In this document: positions 37,383-48,250 of the stretch, piece by piece | Layout of the letters: each line of letters begins with the position of its first letter | Numbering within the stretch: position 1 is the first letter of the stretch | Source: Brachionus rotundiformis | Taxonomy: Eukaryota > Rotifera > Eurotatoria > Ploima > Brachionidae | Direction of reading: 5' to 3' | NCBI GenBank assembly: GCA_016802295.1 | Contig: JAESIW010000020.1 | Location: 4,750,821-4,814,820 of the forward strand | Length of the DNA stretch: 64,000 bases | Position numbers and translations under genes: made by a program | Notes under the pieces: model-generated | The model's input: the letters and a program-made list of their open reading frames with translations, nothing else | Told to the model about the DNA's origin: nothing | Database searches by the model: none

Positions 37383-38666
37383 ATGAGGATAATTTCCAAA
37401 AATTTAAAAAAAAAATTGAAAATCAACAGTAAAAAAGCTGTTCTAAAAATTTACTTTAAGATGAACCATAAGAGAAAAATGAGCGATAAGTCGTCGTCAA
37501 ATTCACCAGATGAAAAAACTCATAAAAATACCGAAAAAAATACTTCTCTTGACCAAGAAGACAATATTGCGTCAAACGAAGCTAAGAAAAGAGTTATTTT
37601 AGACCAAAAATTAAAAAATTTCTTTGAGAATATTTGTAGTCAAACAATTGAAGATGTAAATGAGTCAGAGTTGGAAACTGGTCAAAATGATATCCATTAT
37701 GGAAATATTTCAAATAAATATGACCCAGCAAAGTCAGTTACCACAATTGAAAAGCTCAATGAAGTCCCAACTGAAAATCATTTGGAAAAGTTGCCACCAA
37801 ATCTTATCAATTTGCTAATTGAGACCTCAAACGAAATGTTTAAAGATAAAGATATACACCTAAATAAGAAAGATTGCCTGTTAAAATTAATAGAACGAAA
37901 CAGAAAGAATTCTATAGTCTGCCCTTTTGATGAGTTGGCCTATATTAAAATAAAATTGTTGGATTTGAAAATTTTGACTCAAGATGATTGTCAAATTAAC
38001 AGAATTATATTCTTTAACCCAGAATCTATAATGGATCTAATGCCTAATTGTCTATCAACATTTATGCTGCAATTTTTTTTCGAAATATTTCAACCGAGTG
38101 AACTCAAATATTTCAATAGAAAAACTCTTGACTTAATGCTCAAACTAAAAAATTGTCTTAAACCGGAATCTTATTTCGATACAAACTATAAAACAATTCA
38201 CTTAATAGAGAATGTGTTGTGCAATTGTTTTGCATTGTATAAATATAAATTTAGCCTTAAATATAAAACTGGATTTTTAAATTATGTTATTTCATTGTAT
38301 TGTTTGGTTGACAGCATGGCCTCGGATGCAAAAGCAGTTCATCTAGCTCAAGTACTACCTAATTTTATAGAAGCATTAATTTTAAGTGGATTTCTGACCA
38401 GACAAGACATTCCAGTTTTAGAATCTGAATACACATCTAAATTAGCCAAATATAAAGAAATATTTTTTTCCGATGTAAATAAAATTTTTGATAAACACAA
38501 AATTATGACACTTAAATCAATGAGCCGCATATTGGTTAGACAATATTTGGTAAGTTTTAGCCATTCGGTTATTGAAAAGCTTAAATTGGATGACAAAAGT
38601 AAACATTTTCTTGAATTTGAGTACGAAATTCAGAACTTATTGGAAAATGAATTTCATCTAGAATAG
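37383..38666 (+). CDS. intronless putative SOCS-box protein of unknown function
   Basis: A single 427-aa open frame. Residues 1-90 are basic and disordered (KRKMSDKSSSNSPDEK); a second in-frame start at 37461 (MNHKRKM) may be the real one. Residues about 140-370 are predicted mostly helical, hydrophobic and Cys/Tyr-containing, with no domain I recognise. The C-terminal stretch TLKSMSRILVRQYL followed by VIEKLKLDDKSKHFLEFE fits the SOCS-box pattern of an SLxxLCRxxIR helix and a later LPLPxxLKxFL helix, which recruits elongin B/C to cullin-5 ubiquitin ligases. The canonical Cys of the first helix is Ser here. No ankyrin repeats are evident, so an ASB assignment is not supported. The function as a substrate adaptor is inference. 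Confidence 0.5.
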   Translation: MRIISKNLKKKLKINSKKAVLKIYFKMNHKRKMSDKSSSNSPDEKTHKNTEKNTSLDQEDNIASNEAKKRVILDQKLKNFFENICSQTIEDVNESELETGQNDIHYGNISNKYDPAKSVTTIEKLNEVPTENHLEKLPPNLINLLIETSNEMFKDKDIHLNKKDCLLKLIERNRKNSIVCPFDELAYIKIKLLDLKILTQDDCQINRIIFFNPESIMDLMPNCLSTFMLQFFFEIFQPSELKYFNRKTLDLMLKLKNCLKPESYFDTNYKTIHLIENVLCNCFALYKYKFSLKYKTGFLNYVISLYCLVDSMASDAKAVHLAQVLPNFIEALILSGFLTRQDIPVLESEYTSKLAKYKEIFFSDVNKIFDKHKIMTLKSMSRILVRQYLVSFSHSVIEKLKLDDKSKHFLEFEYEIQNLLENEFHLE

Positions 38667-39719
38667 AGTTAACTTCTTTAATTTCTTTTAAAATTGATAT
38701 TTATCTTTTAATATTTACTTTATATTTATATTAAAAGAAAATGTCTTGTTTCATTCACATTTAAATAATTTGAATGAATTTATGTAGTCATTTAGAATCT
38801 AAATTTAATTAGAATTCTAATTTTGTTTAAATAAGTGCAGCACAAATTAAAAAATAATACATTTTATAATTTTAGATTTGGATAACAATTCGAATATATT
38901 GGTTTTTTAATATATATTTTTTTATAAAATTTAATAAACATAATGTGTATCTTTTTTATACTAAAGCTTTAAATTCGATATACCAAAAGAAACGGACCCT
39001 TAATTAATTAAGTAAATTTATAGTAAGGGATCTTAATTTATAAAAAGTTAATTTTCTTTTAAAAAAATAAAAAAAATTTCAAATCAAACTTTGAATTCAA
39101 TAATTTAAATATAATTATGTTTAATTACTTTGATTTTTTTTATCCAATTTAGTAATAACATAATCACATAATTTTGAGTAACTTTTTAGTTTTTCATTTA
39201 ATTTTTTGAATATTAATAAGTTGAAAAAGTTCATACTTTCCTCTATTTCTTATTAAAAAATACATTTATAGATTTACTTAGTAACAACGAAAATTTCAAG
39301 AATGCTAACTGATTTTTTTATTTCAAAATTTTATAATTATCAATATAATTTTTAAAATTTAGTCATTCATAAATATCTATTTATGAATTTTAGGACGTCA
39401 AATAACTTCGATCCCAAAGATACAAAATTAATTTATCTAATAATTAAAATTAAAATTGACATAAAGAGTTAAAATAATTCATAAAAAATAGATACGAAAT
39501 TTTTCATCTATCATTGATTTAAAATCAATAGCTATTCTCAATTAAAAAATATTTATTAAACTATTAAACTACATATATTTAATTTATTTAAAATTGAGTA
39601 ATTGAAACAAACTTAAATAAAAATTTTGCTTAAAAAATCTGATAAAAAGCTAATTTTGTTTTATAAAGTATCTAAAAATCCCATGTTTCGTAAGAAAAAA
39701 TTTCGTATAGAATATAAAA
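38667..39719. other. intergenic spacer
   Basis: AT-rich, between two tandem intronless genes; nothing recognised. Confidence 0.55.
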
Positions 39720-40964
39720 ATGTGCTCAAATAAAAGTAAAAATAAAATAAAAATCTTGATAGGAATTGATGAAGTTTATTCAAGTGAGAAGATAGCCAAT
39801 TGCTTCAAATATCGAAACCAATATGAAGTTGGATTCTACGACAAAAATAAAAATTCCTTGGCCGAATTAGGATACGACTTTTACTGGCTTGAATACGAAT
39901 ATTTAAATTTTGAAGAATTTATAAGACCTTCAAAAAATGTGTTGATTAATAGTTTTTGCATAAGAAAAGGACTTATACGAAAAGCTCAGATAGCTTTTTA
40001 CTTAAAAAAATATCTGGCAAAATCCCAAAGCCAATTATTTAAGCATATACCCGAAACTTATGTGTTTGAGCTTGATTACATTGATTACTTGGACGAAGCC
40101 TTGAATGATTGCTTCGAGGTTGAGCAAGCGCTCGAGAATAATTTAAGCATTAAAGAAGAACAGAGTACAAAAAAATTTATTTTAAAGTCCAGCATGACCA
40201 ACAAGGGTGCTGAAATTCTTATTTTTGATACTAAAAGACAATTAGAAGATTATTTCATTAAAAGAATTGAAAGCTCTGAGGATGAGACTTTAGATTTAAG
40301 AGAATGGGTTATTCAATCTTACATTGAATATCCTCTAAGACTCGAATTCTACAATAATCGAAAATTTCATTTGAGAGTTTATGTTTTAGCAGTCGGAAAT
40401 TTAAAGGTATATGTTTATCGGGACATGTTGGCTTTATTTGCTTTGGAAGAATACAAAGTCCAACCAAGAATACAAAGTGATAAACTAAATATAAAATCTC
40501 ACATCACTAATACATGTATTCAGTTGGAAGATGTTGATAAAGATAGTAAACAATTTTTTAAAGCAGAAGAGGAATGCATTAAGCGGTTTTGGGATCTTAA
40601 ATTTGATAATAATGAAGAGAAAAGCTTTGAACGAAAAAATTCAATATTCGAACAGATAAAATATTGTGTATGCGAAATATTTAAATGTTTACATCATGAG
40701 CCAACTGTGTTTCAGCCTTTGGAAAACGCTTTTGAGCTCTTTGGATTTGATTTTTTGATTGATGAAAATTTTAATTCTTTTTTTTTGGAAGCAAACGCTT
40801 TTCCAGATTTTAAACAAACAGGTCCAATGCTAAATGATCTGATAGATTGTCTCTTCTATCAAACTGTTAGTTTGGCAAGCGATGAATTTTTCCAACTAGC
40901 TAAAGTTTGTGAACCTCAACAAATGAGTCTTGTATACGATAAAAAACACAGGTCACAATTTTAA
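39720..40964 (+). CDS. intronless tubulin-tyrosine-ligase (TTL) family ATP-grasp protein
   Basis: A single open frame of 414 aa with an ATP-grasp TTL fold. Visible parts are the ATP-binding KKFILKSSMTNKGAEILIF, then WVIQSYIEYPLRL, the core KFHLRVYVLAVGNLKVYVYR with DMLALFA, the short HITNTCIQ motif (TTL TNxxxQ), and the C-terminal FELFGFDFLIDENFNSFFLE with EANAFPDFKQTGP, where the acidic and Asn residues would bind magnesium-ATP. This sequence style resembles the fungal/protist TTL group that includes yeast Pby1 more than the animal TTLL glutamylases, but the N-terminal SurE domain of Pby1 is absent. TTL enzymes add amino acids to protein carboxyl groups, classically tubulin tails; the substrate here is unknown. 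The lack of introns is unusual for this window. Confidence 0.75.
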   Translation: MCSNKSKNKIKILIGIDEVYSSEKIANCFKYRNQYEVGFYDKNKNSLAELGYDFYWLEYEYLNFEEFIRPSKNVLINSFCIRKGLIRKAQIAFYLKKYLAKSQSQLFKHIPETYVFELDYIDYLDEALNDCFEVEQALENNLSIKEEQSTKKFILKSSMTNKGAEILIFDTKRQLEDYFIKRIESSEDETLDLREWVIQSYIEYPLRLEFYNNRKFHLRVYVLAVGNLKVYVYRDMLALFALEEYKVQPRIQSDKLNIKSHITNTCIQLEDVDKDSKQFFKAEEECIKRFWDLKFDNNEEKSFERKNSIFEQIKYCVCEIFKCLHHEPTVFQPLENAFELFGFDFLIDENFNSFFLEANAFPDFKQTGPMLNDLIDCLFYQTVSLASDEFFQLAKVCEPQQMSLVYDKKHRSQF

Positions 40965-42359
40965 TAAAAAAGTTTTATTTAGACTTTTTCATCTTTAATC
41001 TTAAGATTTGTGCAAAAATTCCTTCAAATTTAATAAAATTTAGCGATTAATTAAATACCATTTGATGAATATAAGGTATAGTTTTCAAAAGCTGATTCAA
41101 TTTTACAATTAGTTTAAATACTTTACTTTATAAAAGATTTAATTGATCAAAACTAGAAAATTAAAGACTCAATCCTATTTGAAAGATTAAGATTTTTTTT
41201 ATTGTGCAGTGTTTAAGAAAACCCAATCTTTAGTATTTATTTAATTATTTAAAGTTATAAAACAAAAATTAAATGAATGAGTAAATTAATTAAAAGAGAA
41301 ATAATAGATTATTTAAAGGAAAATTACGGATATTTAACCTAATAAATAAATTTGTTTTTCATCATATTCAAATTTTTAGTCTAATTTTCATGTTCAAAAA
41401 ATAATACTAAAATAGAATTTAAATTTATTTGCTTATTAAATTTAATGCAGATATATTTTAAAGTCATAAGTGTTATTTTTTAATACAGAATTAGATATTA
41501 AAGCCTGTAATTAAATGATAATAAAAATTCATTTGCATTAAATTTTATGATTTATAAAAAAATGCCAAAATTATAACTTTTTTGGTAACAATCATTGAAA
41601 TTTATTAATAGACTTAATTTAATTAAATTTTTCGTGACAGAATCATTAATTCGTAAGTTTAATTTTTCCTTCATTAATCTATTGAAAATAAATAAAGATA
41701 GTTTTCTGAATACATAAAATTACTTTTTTTTAATTATCTAAACAAGAAAACAAATTGACATACTCTGGTTCTTTTGGTTCTTATGAATTTACTATTTAAA
41801 TTTTCAATTTTATAAGGAACATTGGTCATGCGGCTCAAAGAGAGGACTAAGATCCATTCCAAACAGCCGAGGTTTTCCTACTTCCAAATGAATAAAATAT
41901 CAAATTAAAATCAAAAATAAACCAAAAACTTTTCTAGAATTCTTTTATTGAAACTGTATTGAAATATGACCAAATGATTGAAAAAATTAGAAGGGCAAGT
42001 TTCTGAATTATTTTATGACTGAAAGTCTTAATGAACTTGAATTTATCAGACACAATTTTTAACATCACTATTAAAAATAACTATTGCAACTAATGCATGT
42101 ACTCGCACAAAATTTAATGATTAAAACAAGCGCTTTTTCTATATAAGACTACAATCTGTGCTAAAACTGTCCCTCAAAATGGCATCACTTACCATAATTA
42201 TATATTAATTCTGCATACATTATTTCACGTCTTCCAACCACTTTTATTTTTTAATAACTTAGTTTCATCATCATAGTCTTTTAAATCTATACCAACTAGT
42301 ACGTTTCAGACTAACAAATCTTAATTCAAATTTTTTATTTTCAGAGCATATATCAAAAC
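40965..42359. other. spacer upstream of MTA with minus-strand exon-like segments
   Basis: Mostly AT-rich, but two less AT-rich minus-strand segments (41810-41882 and 42193-42240) read like exons in compatible phase. See the finding at 41810-42240. No complete gene could be built. Confidence 0.4.
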
Positions 42360-45300
42360 ATGACCGCAAATTTATACAAAGTCGGCGGTAAGTATTGCCA
42401 CAGACCCCATCAACTAGATCAGAATAAAAACATAATTATTTAAGACTGGGTATATTGTGAAGTTTCACCTTTTCAGCCGTATGTGATCCGTAAAATAGAA
42501 GAGTTGACCAAAACTCCAAGCGGCAATGTCGAAGCCAAAGTTATATGCGCGTTCCGGCATCAGGAAATTCCGGCTTCGGTCATGGCCACAGTTGAGAAAT
42601 ATCAACAAAGTAAGCAAAATATTCGAAAAGAATGAGACTATTTTTAAAATGTTTATTTAATTCAAGAGAATAAAAATAATCCAGAAGAGACCAAAACTGA
42701 ACCTACAGAAGCTCCAGTAGCTACTGAAACTGTCACTAGTCAATTTGAAGAGGCCGACATATCTGATCTGAACGAGCTTCAACGCCACAATCTCCGCCAT
42801 CGCGAAGTTTATTTTAGCAAGTACACGGACACCATAGCAGCTACCACTATACGCTCCAAGTGCTCTGTGTTGCTTTTTAACGAAGAGGTCGAGCGTTACT
42901 CAGAATACTTGAACAAAGATGACCAATTTTTCTACCACCTGACATACGATCCATCTCAAAAGAGCCTTGTGGCAGATAAAGGCGAAATCCGAGTGGGTTC
43001 TCGCTATCAAGCCGAAGTGCCCCCGGTCAAGCTAACACCAAATGGTTCTATGGTCGAAGAGCCTGCCGAAAATCAGGACAAAGTTGACCGTGTGCTCAGA
43101 TCACAACAAAAAAGCAAAGACGAAGAAATACCAATCGCTCAACAAGGCGACGAAATAATGGCTTGGTGTCCAATGGGTCTGCAACTAAATGGCAAAGAAA
43201 ATAATTTAACAGAAAAAGAGATAGAGCAATTCTTAATAGTGGCTAAGTCTGTTGGAACGTTTGCCAGAGCACTCGACTGTAACAATTCACTCAAACAGCC
43301 CAGCTTACAGCTAAGTGCCGCATCGGCCTCCAGAGACATCACTCTATTTCATGCCATGGACGCCTTGCATGATAACAACTATGACATTGGCAGAGCGACG
43401 CTTAGCTTGGTAACTGATAATGGTCCTGTATTGTGCAGAGATGAGCTTGAAGAATGGTCTGCGGTCGAGGCTAATTTGTTCGAAGATGCTTTGGAAAAAT
43501 ACGGAAAGGACTTTGGAGAAATTAAAAGAGACTATGTAAATAAATTTTGATTATTTCTGCCAATTTACCGCTCTTAAGCCACAATTTTTTAAATTCTAAT
43601 TCTTAATTATATTTATATTCAATATTGATCTATATAAGAAAAAAATATATAATGATGAATTGAAATTTTAATGAGTGATAGATGTAATTCATAATTTAGC
43701 CTTGAAAAGTGATCAATTATTATAAACTTAAAAATTTGTCTATACTATTCTCAAAATGAACTTTGTTAGGGATATGTGTCTTGATTGATTATCAATTTTA
43801 TCAACAAACTAAACTACTGGACTTTAAATGCTTTTATACAGTTTAAGATCAATTCTTGATAATCGAAATAGAAAAATTATTATCATTTAACACTAGAAGA
43901 GCCAACAAGTTTATATCTTAATAAATTAATTTACAAATAGTTCAAACATTAATGCCTAAAATTTCAATTTAATTTAGAATTTAATTGAGATGATAAAATT
44001 TTTTTAATTTTTAAATAACAAGTCCAAAATAATAAGTGTTAAAAAATTAGTCAAAATTTAAAACAAAAAGATAAAAGATATTTTAAATGCCAAGATTTTT
44101 GTTGATAATTTTAATAAAGCTCAAAGAAAAATTAACAATTTGATTATTGGAGTTTTATTAATTTTACATTTTTAAAATTACGACAAAAATGTATTTATGA
44201 AATAAAAATCTTGCCAAATAGATAATTTTTGAACAAGCCTCTAAATTACTTCAAATATCAAAAAAATAATTAAATGAAAAATTTGATTAGATTGACCAAA
44301 TGATTTAAAATTGAAGAAAATTTTTAATAATCTTAGCATAATTTAAATTTTTTTAATAAAATCTCTTCTCAAAAGAACAATAAAAAAATTTCTCTCTTTA
44401 TAGTTGCCATGGAAAACAATGAAAAGCCTGATTGAATATTATTATTCATGGAAAACAACAGATAGATATCTACAGCAAAAACGAATAAAGCTAACCGAAC
44501 AAGAGTCCAAGCTTAAACAAGTCTACATTCCTAATCAGTAAAAACAAGCAAATTTTATCATAAACTTAAATTTATTTTTTCTATTTAAAATTTAGTTCTA
44601 AACAAAATCAATCAGCTTTAATCAAATCAGCCCATGTCCAGATATTTAGCCAGTATGACATTCATTTGAAAAATTCGTGCGAATCATGCGGAGCACCAAG
44701 CAACTCTACCAACCAATGGTATGCTTATCAACCCACCAATTTGGTACAATTGATTATGAGTGGCAACACGAATCCGACTCATTTGGCTAACGCTCAAGCA
44801 CAGGCCGTGGCTGCTCAACAAAACAATTCCTACATCACTCAGTGCCGACTATGCAGCGAATGCTGGATTTACTACAAAAAATTCTCCTCTTACAAATATC
44901 CATCGGCTAAGTATGAAAAGAATATTCAAAACAAAAACCAAGTCCACAAATGTTCAGTTAATGGATGCGGCAAGGAATTTAAAATGAAGCAACTATTGGT
45001 TAAACATTGTGGAATTGCACATGGATACTTTGCTAAGAGTAGCAATCCGCCGGGTCAGAACGAAAGACCTGCTATTAGAAACCGAACTGCGTTCTATCTA
45101 TTTACCACTCCAATGACCAAAGCAGCCAGAATTGTCGCCACTGAAGCAATTAAGTTAAGAAAATTGTCCAGAAAACCTTTTAAGTTGGTCGATTTAGCCG
45201 AATTGAACCGTCAATGGGCCAAAGAGCCGAGAAACATTTCCGAACTATGCGAACAAGCCAAGAAAATAAAATCTACCAAAAAGCCTCTCGATGTAAAATT

Positions 45301-46009
45301 GATTCTAAAAATTGCCAAAAATACCAAAAAATTAGGTGATGATGATGAAAACTCAAATGATTTGGTCATCGAAGATACAGACAAACCTGAATTTTTGAAA
45401 TATTTTGAACAAAAATGTACCACACCTTGTTATGTACCAGATAGAATTGCTTTTCCCAAACCGACTTCGGAACAAATAAATAAATTTCATTTTAACCTTT
45501 TATCTCAAAGTAGAAAACGTCCTCATGAAGGTTCGAATGGCGAAGCGGCCCCTAAAATACAGAATGGAAGCGAAAACGACTCGAACGACTCAAGTCCTCA
45601 GTCGAAACGCAGCCTTTTGGCGCCAAAACAGCAAAAAGTAGTCACAAAACAAGTTGTAAGAGCAGCTCAAAAGTCATCCAAGCCAACACAGTCTAGCAAT
45701 CTGCCAAACTCGCCCGACGACATATTTTTTGTCTCTTTTACTAATTTAAAGAATGTTAGAAAAGAGTTAGATGCTGTATCAATGAGAAAAATAGCACGAA
45801 AGCCTTACAGACTACTAGGTGCAAACAATGCGGATTTATACAAATCTTTGGAGAAAATTGGCGCAGAAACAGCGGCCAAAATGAAAAAAGAGAATGGATC
45901 AGTTGATCCTAACATAAATGAAACGTCCAACGACACAGTTCAATCGAATAAGATTGAGAACAAAGGCGAACAAGACACCGATGGTGGAAATTTGGTTGTG
46001 CTTGATTAA
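42360..46009 (+). CDS. MTA1: metastasis-associated protein (MTA), NuRD complex scaffold
   Basis: Five exons (42360-42387, 42445-42609, 42667-43535, 44404-44537, 44596-46009) join to 869 aa (human MTA1 is 715). Domains in order: BAH (VGDWVYCEVSPFQPYVIRK, then FYHLTYDPSQKSLVADKGEI); ELM2, starting at GEIRVGSRYQAEVP and including FLIVAKSVGTFARALDC; SANT (EANLFEDALEKYGKDF, LPWKTMKSLIEYYYSW); GATA-type zinc finger (CESCGAP ... CRLCSECW) with an insertion of roughly 35 residues rich in Ala/Gln in its loop; a C2H2 finger (CSVNGCGKEFKMKQLLVKHC); the MTA R1 region (FYLFTTPMTKAARIV); and the C-terminal SPDDIFFV ... ARKPYRL motif. In NuRD, ELM2-SANT activates HDAC1/2, and the R1 and later KRSLL regions bind RBBP4/7. 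The protein is nuclear. Which vertebrate paralogue it matches is not resolvable. Confidence 0.95.
43536..44403 (+). other. 868-nt intron within the MTA SANT-domain coding region
   Basis: A GT-AG intron splits the SANT domain between RDY and LPW. It is AT-rich with no exon-like frame. Confidence 0.8.
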
Positions 46010-46646
46010 AACAATATTCAAATATTTTATTTCTTTAAAAAATAATTTTTTTATTTTGTTTAAAAAGGTTAAATGTAAATTTTTTTTGGTGATAAGTGTA
46101 GATTTGTTTGGCATCTAGAGGATTATTTAATAATATAATGCACTTATTGAAAATTCTAAATTTCAAAAAAAAATTTTTTTTCATAAATGTTTATAAATTT
46201 AGAAAAATTGGTAAAAATAAAAATTTTGATTTACATTTTGTTTTTAATTACATAAAATACGAGTCAGTAATATGGCAATTATTTTTGGTACTTGCAGAAA
46301 TTTAAAATTATTCCATATATTTTAGATAATTGGACCGGATTTTAAATGGCAAGTTTATTTTTGATTCTTAAAATACGACTAATTGAGATACAAATTTGTA
46401 AAATAAAAAGCTTTGTATAACTTATATTTAATTATATTCCTAAATTCAAGAATTAAATATTTGATTTTTGAATAGGCCTCAAGTAATAGACTTGCTATTT
46501 ATTTTGAATAGTCGGTCAGAGAGGAACATATTGTACATTTCGACGTCTGCTCGAAAAAAGCTTAAATTAAAATATAAGATCTTAAATCTTTTATATACTA
46601 TACTAAAAAAATAAAAAAATTAAAAAGTTAAGAAAAAATAATCTTA
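46010..46646. other. MTA-SKI8 intergenic spacer
   Basis: AT-rich 3' UTR and promoter sequence; overlapping short frames on both strands just after the MTA stop look random. Confidence 0.5.
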
Positions 46647-47830
46647 ATGCCTCGAATATTAGTAAGCTAATTGTTTTGTTTTCCATGATTTCAGTCTTTA
46701 AAATAAAAATATTAAATAGCTTATTTATTAATTAAAGTATGCCCGCAAATTTCGAAAAGAACAGGCCCATGAAGATGGCATTTGGTGCTGCGCTTGGTCT
46801 AAATTTGAAAAAGAGAACATTGAAATAATCGCAACTGGTTCTGTAGATGACAAAATTAAAATATGGTCTTGGCAAAAAGAAAATTTAGAATTGCGACACA
46901 CTTGTGAAGGACATCAATTAGGTGTTGTTTCAGTTGACATTAATAGTACTGGATCAAATATCCTTTTATTTCTTTAAATTAAATTACGCTTATATTTCTT
47001 TAATATTTCCTTAACTTAAATACTTATTGCCTCTAGCTCTTTGGATGCCATGATTAGAATATGGGATGTTGAGTCTGGCAAACCGATTAAAACTATTGAT
47101 GCTTCACCGGCTGATGCCTGGACTGTGTCTTTTTCGCCTGATGGGAAAAATATTGCTTCTGGAAGCTATTCGGGAAAAGTAAATGTATTTAACTTGGAAA
47201 GTGGTAAGAAAGAAACAAATTTTCAAGTTGACGAGAAAGGAAAATTTACTATGAGTATTTCATATGTAATAAATTTAATAAAACATAAAAAATATCTACT
47301 CTATTTATTGATTTATTTAGAGTCCTGATGGAAAGTATCTAGCTTGTGGTTCTATTGATGGATTTGTATATATCTACGATTTAGAAGCTAATAAGTTGCT
47401 GCATTCTTTTGAAGGTCATGCCATGCCCATTAGATCATTGGCATTTTCGCCAAATTCTCAGGTTCTCTGCACTGGCTCAGATGATAATTACATTAAAGTA
47501 TTTGATGTGTAAGTATAATTTTTTCTTGTTTCTCTCTTAGATTAAGAAAATTTTTACTTTAGCCAAAATGCCAAAGTTACTGGAACATTGAGTGGGCATG
47601 GTTCATGGGTACTAAATGTTGCATTCTCACCAGACAATATTCATTTCGTATCAAGTTCATCAGATAGAACAGTCAAAGTTTGGGATAGAGAGAAGCTGAA
47701 ATGTGTTCATACTTTCTATGAGCATCAAGATCAAGTTTGGGGTGTTAGATACAATCCGTCAGCTACAAACATTGTCAGTGTATCCGAGGATCGTTCCATA
47801 AATGTCTATGAAGTTCCAGCTAATCAATAA
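46647..47830 (+). CDS. WDR61: SKI8/WDR61 WD-repeat subunit of the Ski and PAF1 complexes
   Basis: Five exons (46647-46661, 46738-46957, 47024-47265, 47321-47508, 47563-47830) join to 310 aa; human WDR61 is 305. The first exon is only 15 nt (MPRIL). Seven WD repeats form one beta-propeller; clear matches are KEQAHEDGIWCCAW, GHQLGVVSVDI, SSSLDAMIRIWDVESG, DAWTVSFSPDGK, GKVNVFNLESGKKE, GHAMPIRSLAFSP, GHGSWVLNVAFSPD and HQDQVWGVRYNPSA. The protein acts in cytoplasmic 3'-5' mRNA decay with SKI2/SKI3 and in the nuclear PAF1 elongation complex. The second intron (46958-47023) has U12-type AT-AC signals and is the only splice choice I found that restores the SSSLDA repeat. Confidence 0.95.
46958..47023 (+). 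other. U12-type AT-AC intron in WDR61
   Basis: The 66-nt intron begins ATATCCTTTT, the minor-spliceosome 5' splice site, contains TTCCTTAAC (47007-47015), an exact match to the U12 branch-site consensus TTCCTTRAY, and ends AC nine to ten nucleotides after the branch A. No GT-AG pair restores the reading frame. Confidence 0.85.
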
Positions 47831-48250
47831 AAAATCAAAATTTTAAGCTTATTTGTAATATTGGTTGAATCAATTTAATTTTGTTTTTAAAATAAAATAT
47901 TAATTCAAAACACAATAATTTATCAATTTTTATTAGTTTTAATTAATTCAAAATATTTTTAAAAAAGCCATAGAGATACTAAAAATTCATAAAATTCATA
48001 AAAGAGCATCCATTATTACATCTTTGTTTCATAATCTAAAACTCTAATTTTTGATAATTTGTTATATTTAAGAATTTTATTTAATATTTTATTTAATGGT
48101 TTAATCTTACGAGCAACTTTTTTAAATTTGAATTCCTCTTTTTAAACTAATTTATCTATCAGAAAAAAATTAATTTGATTTGTAATTTGGTAATTAACTT
48201 ATTTATTCAAATATTTAAAAACAAAAATTAAACAAATAAAACGAAAAGAA
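47831..48250. other. convergent 3' spacer, WDR61/ankyrin gene
   Basis: About 420 bp of AT-rich sequence shared by two 3' ends; no features recognised. Confidence 0.6.

Noticed and set aside
42462..42476. A 15-nt GT-AG intron in the second MTA exon
   Set aside because: Reading straight through gives VYCEVSPFQPYVIRK, which keeps the BAH domain alignment; a 15-nt intron is not plausible.
45899..46305. Short frames on both strands around the MTA stop
   Set aside because: They overlap conserved MTA coding sequence or lie in AT-rich 3' UTR, with no splice signals or plausible composition.
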